Shown here piece by piece: positions 1-6,329 of a DNA stretch of 6,329 nucleotides (position 1 is its first letter; each line of letters starts with the position of its first letter). A model generated the notes under the pieces. That model had not been told where the DNA came from, ran no database searches, and was given only the letters and a program-made list of their open reading frames with translations. The translations under genes were made by a program, and so were the position numbers. The DNA lies in NCBI GenBank assembly GCA_900547025.1, contig UREZ01000097.1, forward strand, positions 1-6,329. Direction: 5' to 3'. The stretch comes from an uncultured Collinsella sp. Lineage in GTDB: Bacteria > Actinomycetota > Coriobacteriia > Coriobacteriales > Coriobacteriaceae.

Positions 1-56
1 TATCCGCAGCTCCGAAGGAGCAGGATAAGGGGGTTTCCATGGTCGAGGACGTTCTG

Positions 57-83
57 AAAACTAAGTCCAGCGCGGGCCCGGAC
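57..83 (-). terminator. Candidate intrinsic terminator after oppF
   Basis: Read on the minus strand, this begins 12 nt after the oppF stop codon. It can fold into a 6-bp stem, GTCCGG with CTGGAC including one G-U pair, around a 7-nt GC-rich loop, and is followed by TTAGTTTT. The GC-rich stem plus T-rich tail is the form of a Rho-independent terminator and would close the operon. The stem is short, so it may be leaky. The arms GTTCT (51-55) and AGAAC (85-89) flank the hairpin and could form a competing or enclosing pairing. The remaining bases from 1 to 56 hold no gene that I can support. Confidence 0.45.
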
Positions 84-95
84 GAGAACAACCGA

Positions 96-1123
<1,028 letters not shown>

Positions 1124-1124
<1 letters not shown>

Positions 1125-2215
1125 TACGCCTCGCCTCCCTTCTTGGAATCCTTGCGCGTACGGGACGTCTCAGGAGCGTTCTTGAGAAACTCGGGGTCAC
1201 CGGAGTAGTGGCACGCAGAGTAATGACCAGACTCGGTGACAACGCGCTCGGGGCGCTGCTTGCGGCACTTGTCCGTCGCATAGGGACAACGAGGCGAGAA
1301 CACGCAGCCCTCGGGCAGGTTCATGAGCGAAGGCGGGTTGCCGTGAATCGGCGTAAGCGGCTTCTTCTCTTCGATGGCCTGCTCCGGGATGGAGCGGATA
1401 AGGCCCCAGGTGTAGGGGTGGCGGCTCTCGTAGAAGATTTCCTCAGCAGTACCGAACTCGACGGGACGGCCGGCGTACATAACCATGATCTTATCGGCCA
1501 TATCGGCAACGACGCCCAGGTCATGGGTAATCATGATGATGGCGTTGCCGTTCTTCTCCTGCATTTCCTGCATAAGCTCAATAATCTGAGCCTGAATGGT
1601 AACGTCCAAGGCAGTCGTGGGCTCGTCGGCAATCAGAATATCGGGGTCGCAGGCAAGAGCCATAGCGATCATGACGCGCTGACGCATACCGCCAGAGAAC
1701 TGGTGCGGATACTCATTGACGCGCTTCTCGGGCTCGGGAATGCCAACGAGGTCCAAAAGCTCGGTGGCGCGCTTGAGCGCCTCCTGCTTGGAGTAGCCAC
1801 GGTGCAGACGAAGACCCTCGCCTACCTGCTTGCCGATCTTATAGACCGGGTTCAAGGAGGTCATAGGATCCTGGAAGATCATCGCGATATCGTTACCGCG
1901 AATGTGCTGCATCTCTTCCTCGGTCATCTCGAGGATAGAACGACCGCGATAGCGAACGTCGCCACCCTCAATCTTTCCCGGAGGCATCGAGATAAGGCCC
2001 ATGATGGTCATGGCGGTCACGGACTTACCGGAGCCGGACTCACCGACGACACCCAGGGTCTCGCCGCGATCGAGCGTGTAGGACACACCGTCGACAGCGC
2101 GAACGACGCCGTCCTCGGTATGGAAATACATCTTAAGGTCATCGACCTCGAGCAGATGCTGGCCCTCGGGAACCGGCTGGTCCTTCAGGTCCACATAGTT
2201 CTTGTTCTTCTTCAT
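1124..2215 (-). CDS. oppD: OppD-like oligopeptide ABC transporter ATP-binding protein
   Basis: This is the partner ATPase to OppF, acting on the cytoplasmic face of the OppB-OppC channel. In the 363-residue protein the Walker A is GESGSGKS (58-65), the Q-loop glutamine is 115 in IFQDPMTSLNP, the signature is SGGMRQR (174-180), Walker B is ILIADE with D197 and E198, and the switch histidine is 231. SGGMRQR is the form typical of OppD/DppD, whereas OppF has SGGQRQR. The C-terminal domain begins near RHPYTWGL (265-272) and has C304, C310, C317 and C335 in the C-x5-C-x6-C-x17-C spacing linked to a [4Fe-4S] cluster. A charged tail of about 25 residues follows. The start lies two bases after the oppC stop (TAAGGATG), and its Shine-Dalgarno GAAGGA is inside the last codons of oppC. 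All ATPase residues are present. Opp versus Dpp substrate class cannot be settled from the ATPase. Confidence 0.93.
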
Positions 2216-2217
2216 CC

Positions 2218-3153
2218 TTATGCGTCCTTCATCTTGACGTCGAGGGCGTCGCGCAAACCGTCACCCAGCAGGGTGAAGGCGAGCACCGTCGAGAGAATTG
2301 CCAGACCGGGCATGATCATCATCCAGGGAGCAGTCAGCAGATACTGCTGACCGTCCTGAATCATGGAGCCCCACGAAGGCGTAGGCGGAATAACGCCCAT
2401 GCCGAGGAAGGACAGAGCAGACTCGGTCAGGATGGCGCCACCAATGTTCATGGTCGCGTAGACCACGATGGAGGCGACGGAGTTCGGGAAGATGTGACGC
2501 ACGACGATACGAGCATCAGATGCACCCATCGCGCGCGCAGCATCAACATAGTCGTTTTCCTTGACGGTCAAGATCGCAGAGCGGAAGACGCGCGCAATCG
2601 AAGGCCAGCCGAGAATACCGATGGCGATAAAGACGTTCTGAAGACCGCGGCCGATAACGGCGATCATGGCGACAACGAACAGCACATACGGGAACGCCAG
2701 GAAGATGTCCGCACAGCGCATGATGATCGTATCCCAGATGCCGCCGTAGAAACCGGCCAGAGCACCCATGACCAGACCGATCAGCGTGGAAATCGCGGTG
2801 GCCATAATTCCGACAGACAGCGAAACGCGCGCACCGTAGATAACGCGGACGAGAATGTCGCGACCAAGGGCGTCGGTGCCAAACGGGTGCTCTGCACACG
2901 GAGCCAACAGCGACGTCTCGGCCATGGTGGTCGAGTCGGAAGCCGTCGGCGAACCGAGCCAGGGCTTAGCCCACAGATCTGCGGTCAGGGCAACCAAAAC
3001 GACGATGATGATCCAGCAGACACCGATAACGGCGAGCTTGTTCTTGCGAAGACGCTTAAAAGCGTCGCCCCACAGCGTGCGGGACTTGGCGGGAGCAGAT
3101 GCGGCCTTGGTGGCGGTAGCCTGCTCCTGAGACTGAGAATCAGTTTCCTGCAT
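2218..3153 (-). CDS. oppC: OppC-like peptide ABC transporter permease
   Basis: This is one of the two integral membrane subunits forming the peptide channel. The 311-residue protein starts with a hydrophilic Gln/Ala/Ser-rich cytoplasmic stretch (1-30), then has a first membrane segment around 40-58. The DppC/OppC hallmark HPFGTDALGRDI follows at 89-100. Further membrane segments fall at about 111-135, 150-168, 171-190, 225-245 and 278-298. The EAA-type coupling loop, with ARAMGASDARIVVRHIFPN at 206-224, docks on the ATPases. The protein ends in the typical LLGDGLRDALD motif. It starts 14 nt after oppB, with a strong AAGGGAGGT seven bases before the ATG. That site begins on the oppB stop codon itself, which favours coupled translation. 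Nothing is missing compared with the family. Confidence 0.93.
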   Translation of the reverse strand: MQETDSQSQEQATATKAASAPAKSRTLWGDAFKRLRKNKLAVIGVCWIIIVVLVALTADLWAKPWLGSPTASDSTTMAETSLLAPCAEHPFGTDALGRDILVRVIYGARVSLSVGIMATAISTLIGLVMGALAGFYGGIWDTIIMRCADIFLAFPYVLFVVAMIAVIGRGLQNVFIAIGILGWPSIARVFRSAILTVKENDYVDAARAMGASDARIVVRHIFPNSVASIVVYATMNIGGAILTESALSFLGMGVIPPTPSWGSMIQDGQQYLLTAPWMMIMPGLAILSTVLAFTLLGDGLRDALDVKMKDA

Positions 3154-3167
3154 GAGACGTACCTCCC

Positions 3168-4205
3168 TTAGGCCTTATCCGACGGACCGCCAAGGCGGAT
3201 GCGCGGGTCGAGGAATGCATAGCTAATGTCGACGAGCAGGTTGATCACCATGACGACGACAACGATGAGCGTAACGCCGCCCATAACGATGGGCCAGTCA
3301 CGCATGCTAATGGCGCGATAGACCTCATAGCCGATACCGGGCCAGTTAAAGACCGTCTCGGTCAGGATGGCGCCCGAAAGCATGCCACCAAAGTCGACAC
3401 CAATATAGGTAACGACGGGGATGAGTGCATTCTTAAGCGCATGCTTGACGATGATCGCGCGATTGGAGAGACCCTTGGCCTTTGCCGTACGGATGTAATC
3501 CTGGTTCATGACGTCAAGCAGCTGCGAGCGCATAATGCGGGCGGCATAAGCGGTCGAAACCGAAGCCAGCGTAATGGTCGGAAGCACATAGTGCATCCAA
3601 TCCTGATACTGAGAGCTGGAACCGCCGGCACCCGAGATCGGCATGGAGATTGCACCGCCCGTAGCGTCCTTGAGGATGACGCCAAAGAACAGCTGCAGCA
3701 ACATACCGAGCCAGAAGGCCGGGACCGCAACGAGGATCGACGTGGTGAGCGTTACCAAAATATCCCAGAAGGAATAACGCTTTACCGCCGAAATGATACC
3801 CGCACCGATACCCATAATTGCCTCGAGCACGATGGCGCACGCGGCAAGTTTGACCGTATACGGATACTTCTGGGCAAAGATTTCCGTAACCGGCAGCTTG
3901 CGCTGATACGAATTGCCCAGATCGCCATGAAGCAGGCCGTTCATGTAATACAAGTAACGGTCCACGAGCGACGTTTGAACGGGGTCGCCGTTCTCGTCAA
4001 GGATCGCGTTGCCGTCCTCGTCCGACTGGACCAGGTGATAGCGGACGCGAAGCTGAAGCTCCACCTCGGGGGACAGAGCCTTGTCTCCACCGATCAGCTT
4101 GATCGGATCTCCCGGCACGATATTCTGAAGGGCGAACAGAATCAGCGTAACGCCCAAAAATACCGGGATGAACTGAAGCACACGTTTAACGATGTACTTA
4201 CCCAT
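3168..4205 (-). CDS. oppB: OppB-like peptide ABC transporter permease
   Basis: This is the second channel subunit, pairing with OppC. The 345-residue protein opens with MGKYIVKRVLQFIPVFLGVT and a first membrane segment at about 9-29, followed by NIVPGDP, which is typical of OppB/DppB. Then come GLLHGDLGNSY (90-100), membrane segments near 117-140, 150-177, 205-223, 262-285 and 308-330, and the EAA loop AKAKGLSNRAIIVKHALKNA (241-260). The family ending LDISYAFLDPRIRL appears here as VDISYAFLDPRIRL (325-338). An acidic stretch with two D/N-G units at 61-78 extends the first periplasmic loop beyond the simplest family members. The AGGGGAG at 4210-4216 is four bases from the ATG, a slightly short spacing, and can be drawn into a small hairpin. 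A 156-nt structured gap separates it from oppA. Confidence 0.93.
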   Translation of the reverse strand: MGKYIVKRVLQFIPVFLGVTLILFALQNIVPGDPIKLIGGDKALSPEVELQLRVRYHLVQSDEDGNAILDENGDPVQTSLVDRYLYYMNGLLHGDLGNSYQRKLPVTEIFAQKYPYTVKLAACAIVLEAIMGIGAGIISAVKRYSFWDILVTLTTSILVAVPAFWLGMLLQLFFGVILKDATGGAISMPISGAGGSSSQYQDWMHYVLPTITLASVSTAYAARIMRSQLLDVMNQDYIRTAKAKGLSNRAIIVKHALKNALIPVVTYIGVDFGGMLSGAILTETVFNWPGIGYEVYRAISMRDWPIVMGGVTLIVVVVMVINLLVDISYAFLDPRIRLGGPSDKA

Positions 4206-4210
4206 ACCAC

Positions 4211-4225
4211 TCCCCTATCTAGGGA
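4211..4225 (-). promoter_or_regulatory. Hairpin overlapping the oppB ribosome binding site
   Basis: On the minus strand TCCCT (4225-4221) can pair with AGGGG (4216-4212) around a 4-nt AGAT-type loop. The right arm is most of the oppB Shine-Dalgarno AGGGGAG, so folding would hide it. The core is the short inverted repeat CCCTA/TAGGG at 4213-4224. The stem is only about five pairs including one wobble, so its effect is uncertain. Confidence 0.35.
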
Positions 4226-4235
4226 TTAACCTAAA

Positions 4236-4265
4236 TGGGATGCCGATCGCCAGACCGGCATCCCA
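4236..4265 (-). terminator. Attenuator-type hairpin between oppA and oppB
   Basis: A perfect 10-bp inverted repeat, TGGGATGCCG (4236-4245) and CGGCATCCCA (4256-4265), encloses a 10-nt loop. On the transcribed minus strand it is followed by TTTAGGTTAA, a poor U tract. The strong stem with a weak tail fits partial termination or a barrier to 3' exonucleases, with some polymerases reading on into oppB. That oppA lies upstream of this stem and the membrane genes downstream matches the usual need for excess binding protein. The inverted repeat is certain. Its function is inferred. Confidence 0.6.
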
Positions 4266-4279
4266 AAATTACCATCAGC

Positions 4280-4306
4280 CAGTTTACCCCAGGTTAGGGA
4301 GAACTG
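4280..4306 (-). other. Imperfect stem-loop in the oppA-oppB gap
   Basis: The arms CAGTT (4280-4284) and AACTG (4302-4306) enclose a second pairing, CCCT with GGGG on the minus strand, separated from the outer stem by a 2x2 mismatch. The end loop is about five nt. It is the middle of three consecutive stem-loops between the two genes. No T tract follows, so it is not a terminator by itself. Confidence 0.35.
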
Positions 4307-4314
4307 TATGTTTC

Positions 4315-4348
4315 CCATGAGGTCTACGTAAATACTTGACCCTCACGG
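4315..4348 (-). other. Stem-loop just after the oppA stop codon
   Basis: Starting 13 nt after the oppA stop, the minus strand can pair CCGTGAG (4348-4342) with CTCATGG (4321-4315), with one G-U pair. GTC and GAC extend the stem to 10 pairs across one bulged base, around a 13-nt A/T-rich loop. There is no T tract. A stem placed here would suit protection of the oppA 3' end after RNA processing. That role is inferred. Confidence 0.45.
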
Positions 4349-4361
4349 AAGCTGCAAACTC

Positions 4362-6038
4362 TTAGGCGAGCTCAGCGGTACCCAGCTCGGCGTGCTTCTG
4401 CGGATCGACATAGAGGTGCTTGATGCGATCGGAGCCGACGATGGTGTGCGTGTAGAACATCACCGGGATGACCGGGCAGTCGGCAGCGACCATTGCATCG
4501 GCCTCCTGCATCTTAGCGACGCGCTCCTCGTCGTCAACAATAGTACGAGCCTCGTCGACCTTGGCGTCGAACTCGGGGTTGTTGTAACCGGAGCGGTTGT
4601 CGCCACCGAGGGAATCAGAGTGGAACAGCGGATACAGGAAGTTGTCCATAATCGGGTAGTCGGCAATCCAACCCAGACGACCGAACTGATAGTTAAAGTT
4701 CTGATACTGCTCGAGCAGGGCAGACCACTCAGGGGTATCGGAGACAGCGGTAACGCCAACCTTGGCGAGGTCACCGATGATGGACTCCATGATCTCCTTG
4801 TGACCGCCGTCCTGGTTGTAGGAAAGGGTCACGCTAATGCCACGATCCCCGTTAGCGCCAGCGGGAGCAACCTTGTCGAGGTACTCGTTAGCCTTGTCGA
4901 CATCGTAGGCGCAGAACTCCCATGCGCCCTCCTTGTAGCCATCGATGCCCGGAGGAACAATGCCGTCGGCAGGGGTACGGGTACCCTTGAAGATGGTCTT
5001 GCAGATGGCCTCACGGTTGATGGCCAGGGAGATGCCCCTACGCAGGTCGGCGTTGTTGAACGGCTCGGCCGTGGTGTTGCAGGTCAGATAGTACGTGGAA
5101 GGCTCGGCGCCGAGCAGCATGCGCTCGCCGTCACCCATGGTGTAGCCGTCCTTGGACACGCCGCGATCCTTCTTGGCGGCATCGATCTGAGCAACGGGAA
5201 CGTCGCAGACATCGAGGTTACCGGCCTGGAACTCCTTGTAAGCAGTCTCCATGTCCTTGATGACCTGGAAGTGGATGCCATCGATCTTGGCCTTGTCGCC
5301 ATAGTAATCGTCGAACTTCTTGAGGTTGATCTCCTGACCATCCTCCCACTTGCCGTCCATCATGAACGGGCCGTTACCGACCGGTGCAAGATAGAAGCTC
5401 TTGACATCGGACTCGGCGCACTCGGGAACCGGGGCCAGAGCCGGGTGAGAGGCGACGAAGGGGAAGTCGGCGTAAGCGGAAGACAGCTTGACGACGAGGG
5501 TCTCATCGTCGGGGCAAGTAACACCGCTGAGCTCGGTAGCGTTACCGGCAAGCAGGTCGTCATAGCCCTCGACCATAGAAAGGTGATAGGAGACCTCGGA
5601 AGGGCCGTACTCGGTAGCGATGGCCGACTTGGTGTTGACCAGACGCTCCCAACCGAGCTTGAAGGACTTGGAGGTAACGTCGTCACCGTTGTGGAACTTG
5701 GCCTTCTTGATCTTGAAGGTGAACTCGGTGGCGTCGTCGTTGGCCTCAAAGGACTCGCAAGCCAGCGGAACGATCTCGCCCTTCTCGGCGTCATAAGAGG
5801 TCAGAGCATCAAAGAGCTGGTACTCGACCTGAGTGCCCTGGTCCTCCTGGACGTTATAGGGGTCGATGCAGACCGGGTTGTTGATGTAGAAGTTCAGCGT
5901 CGAACCGGACTCAGAACCGGAAGCGTCGCCGCCCTTCTTGCCGCATGCGGCAAGAAAAGCCATGGAGCTCGCAGCAAGGGTACCGCCGACAAAGGCGCGA
6001 CGACCCATAACGGGCTGGTGGAACATAGAATCAGCCAT
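4362..6038 (-). CDS. oppA: Oligopeptide ABC transporter substrate-binding lipoprotein, OppA-like
   Basis: This is the extracytoplasmic receptor that binds peptides and hands them to the permeases; it belongs to the SBP_bac_5 family (cluster C). With the start at 6038 the product has 558 residues. It begins with a signal peptide containing twin arginines (GRRAF, 12-16), a hydrophobic stretch and the lipobox LAAC with Cys32, then a Gly/Ser linker. Family landmarks are FTFKIKKAKFHNGDDVT (106-122), VGNGPF (220-225), DLRRGISLAINREAI (331-345) and GWIADYPIMDNFLYPLF (456-472). Length is usual for OppA. This start is chosen because AAGGAGG sits five bases upstream and the signal peptide follows directly. 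The frame stays open to 6185, but that extension crosses the promoter and would bury the signal peptide. The ligand is not readable from sequence; di- or oligopeptides are the best guess, other SBP_bac_5 ligands are possible. Confidence 0.93.
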   Translation of the reverse strand: MADSMFHQPVMGRRAFVGGTLAASSMAFLAACGKKGGDASGSESGSTLNFYINNPVCIDPYNVQEDQGTQVEYQLFDALTSYDAEKGEIVPLACESFEANDDATEFTFKIKKAKFHNGDDVTSKSFKLGWERLVNTKSAIATEYGPSEVSYHLSMVEGYDDLLAGNATELSGVTCPDDETLVVKLSSAYADFPFVASHPALAPVPECAESDVKSFYLAPVGNGPFMMDGKWEDGQEINLKKFDDYYGDKAKIDGIHFQVIKDMETAYKEFQAGNLDVCDVPVAQIDAAKKDRGVSKDGYTMGDGERMLLGAEPSTYYLTCNTTAEPFNNADLRRGISLAINREAICKTIFKGTRTPADGIVPPGIDGYKEGAWEFCAYDVDKANEYLDKVAPAGANGDRGISVTLSYNQDGGHKEIMESIIGDLAKVGVTAVSDTPEWSALLEQYQNFNYQFGRLGWIADYPIMDNFLYPLFHSDSLGGDNRSGYNNPEFDAKVDEARTIVDDEERVAKMQEADAMVAADCPVIPVMFYTHTIVGSDRIKHLYVDPQKHAELGTAELA

Positions 6039-6043
6039 GCCAT

Positions 6044-6050
6044 CCTCCTT
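6044..6050 (-). promoter_or_regulatory. oppA Shine-Dalgarno site
   Basis: The minus strand reads AAGGAGG followed by five bases and the ATG at 6038. It is the closest match to the consensus in the window and decides the oppA start against the longer frame that opens at 6185. Confidence 0.85.
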
Positions 6051-6070
6051 ATGAGATAGGACAAAGTAAG

Positions 6071-6104
6071 TTCGGTCGGGCAACGTCAAGACAGCCCAAT
6101 CGAA
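6071..6104 (-). other. Stem-loop in the oppA 5' leader
   Basis: On the minus strand TTCGATTGGGC (6104-6094) pairs with GCCCGACCGAA (6081-6071): 9 Watson-Crick pairs, one G-U and one A-C mismatch, around a 12-nt loop. It lies between the predicted transcription start (about 6128) and the Shine-Dalgarno. It has no U tract and resembles no riboswitch that I recognise. It could stabilise the 5' end of the message or be a regulatory site. Confidence 0.4.
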
Positions 6105-6116
6105 CCATTCAAACGC

Positions 6117-6151
6117 GGTCCGCCGTTTTGGCTGGTTATACAAAGCGGACC
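6117..6151. promoter_or_regulatory. 7-bp inverted repeat centred on the oppA -10 box
   Basis: GGTCCGC (6117-6123) and GCGGACC (6145-6151) are exact inverted copies with a 21-bp spacer. The centre, at 6134, is at the edge of the -10 hexamer (6135-6140), so a dimeric protein bound here would cover the promoter. The half-site centres are 28 bp apart. The repeat is certain. Operator function is inferred, and no regulator gene is in the window. Confidence 0.45.
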
Positions 6152-6163
6152 AACGTATTGCAA
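6135..6163 (-). promoter_or_regulatory. Predicted sigma70-type promoter for oppABCDF
   Basis: The minus strand has TTGCAA (6163-6158) and TATAAC (6140-6135) separated by exactly 17 bp. The boxes match the consensus at 4/6 and 5/6. Transcription would begin near 6128 and give a leader of about 90 nt before oppA. This is the best promoter match upstream of the operon. Confidence 0.6.
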
Positions 6164-6166
6164 TAC
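6155..6166. promoter_or_regulatory. Perfect 12-bp palindrome over the -35 box
   Basis: GTATTGCAATAC reads the same on both strands and contains the whole -35 hexamer. A perfect 12-bp dyad at this place is what one expects of a repressor or activator operator. I do not recognise it as the site of a named regulator. Confidence 0.5.
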
Positions 6167-6235
6167 AGTAGCGCATTTTATGCACGATTTGGGGCTAATT
6201 CCGGTTAACGGTCGAGATTTTCTTTAGTTGGGCGA

Positions 6236-6264
6236 AGTATATGAGGATATTTTGACTCTGTTAC
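6236..6264 (-). promoter_or_regulatory. Possible second, upstream promoter
   Basis: On the minus strand GTAACA (6264-6259) and TATACT (6241-6236) have a 17-bp spacer and match the consensus at 4/6 and 5/6. It would add about 100 nt to the leader and would transcribe through the downstream promoter dyads. The surrounding sequence is AT-rich, so a chance match is possible. Confidence 0.25.
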
Positions 6265-6274
6265 AAATATGTAA
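6261..6274. repeat. Small inverted repeat TTACA-N4-TGTAA
   Basis: Exact 5-bp arms at 6261-6265 and 6270-6274 with a 4-bp AT spacer. It overlaps the -35 of the possible upstream promoter and could be a binding site, but the arms are short and AT-rich. I see nothing else to call between 6167 and 6235. Confidence 0.3.
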
Positions 6275-6279
6275 ATCAG

Positions 6280-6302
6280 AACCACCCTTAAAAAGGGTGG
6301 TT
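6280..6302. terminator. Bidirectional intrinsic terminator
   Basis: AACCACCCTT (6280-6289) and AAGGGTGGTT (6293-6302) form a perfect 10-bp stem with a 3-nt A loop. T-rich tails follow on both strands: TTTGCTCTT on plus, counting the last stem bases, and TTCTGATTT on minus. It probably ends transcription of a gene lying beyond the right edge and insulates the opp promoter. The direction that matters cannot be decided from this window. Confidence 0.7.
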
Positions 6303-6329
6303 TGCTCTTAGGGTATAACCCACGGGCCC

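Noticed and set aside
9..21. Small inverted repeat GCTCC-GAA-GGAGC near the left edge
   Set aside because: A 5-bp stem with no T tract on either strand; it is too weak to call a terminator and has no clear context.
1..40. Possible start of a further minus-strand gene (METPLSCSFGAAD...) running off the left edge
   Set aside because: No Shine-Dalgarno precedes the ATG, and it follows the terminator candidate after oppF. Thirteen codons show no family signal.
4392..6059. Plus-strand open frame of 555 codons opposite oppA, and similar ones opposite oppB, oppC, oppD and oppF
   Set aside because: They are antisense shadows created by GC-biased codon use. The translations look like low-complexity Val/Leu/Gly/Asp or Arg/His runs without family motifs, while the opposite strand encodes recognisable proteins with every family signature.
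6059..6091. TTGACG followed 15 bp later by TACTTT on the minus strand as an alternative oppA promoter
   Set aside because: The -35 is good, but the spacer is short, the -10 is poor, and it lies inside the leader stem-loop.
6039..6185. N-terminal extension of oppA by 49 residues to an ATG at 6185
   Set aside because: It would overlap the best promoter, lacks a Shine-Dalgarno, and would place 49 residues ahead of a complete signal peptide. The ATG at 6038 has an ideal ribosome binding site.
6308..6329. Possible last codons of a minus-strand gene (GPWVIP then TAA) entering from the right edge
   Set aside because: A stop shortly before the terminator at 6280-6302 would make sense, but only six codons are visible, and other frames are equally open at the edge. 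Not enough to annotate.

Overview
The window holds one complete five-gene ABC importer operon of the oligopeptide/dipeptide (Opp/Dpp) family. All genes are on the minus strand, so transcription runs from right to left: oppA (lipid-anchored binding protein), oppB and oppC (membrane permeases), oppD and oppF (ATPases). All five reading frames look full length and all expected catalytic motifs are present. The composition is moderately GC-rich. OppA has a twin-arginine plus lipobox signal peptide, Shine-Dalgarno sites are strong, and codons tend to end in G or C. This suggests a Gram-positive actinobacterium, most likely a gut-type Coriobacteriia such as Collinsella. That placement is inferred from the look of the proteins, not from a search.

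Layout from right to left, in the direction of transcription: a bidirectional terminator-like hairpin (6280-6302) isolates the operon from whatever lies beyond the right edge. A promoter region follows. Its best sigma70-type promoter (6135-6163) has a perfect 12-bp palindrome on the -35 box and a 7-bp inverted repeat centred on the -10 box. A leader of about 90 nt contains a stem-loop and ends in a consensus Shine-Dalgarno before oppA (start at 6038). After oppA comes a 156-nt gap packed with hairpins, then oppB. From oppB on the genes are tightly packed (14 nt, 2 nt, then a 1-nt overlap), so they are probably translationally coupled. A weak intrinsic terminator candidate sits just after oppF (57-83).

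How it works together: OppA captures peptides outside the membrane and delivers them to the OppB-OppC channel, while OppD-OppF hydrolyse ATP inside the cell. The hairpins between oppA and oppB are where one would expect control that makes binding protein in excess over the membrane complex.

I found no previously undescribed gene system. The signals worth a second look are regulatory: the two dyads on the oppA promoter and the structured oppA-oppB gap. At the protein level, both ATPases carry the four-cysteine C-terminal pattern associated with a [4Fe-4S] cluster in Dpp-type ATPases. Long plus-strand frames across the genes are antisense shadows.
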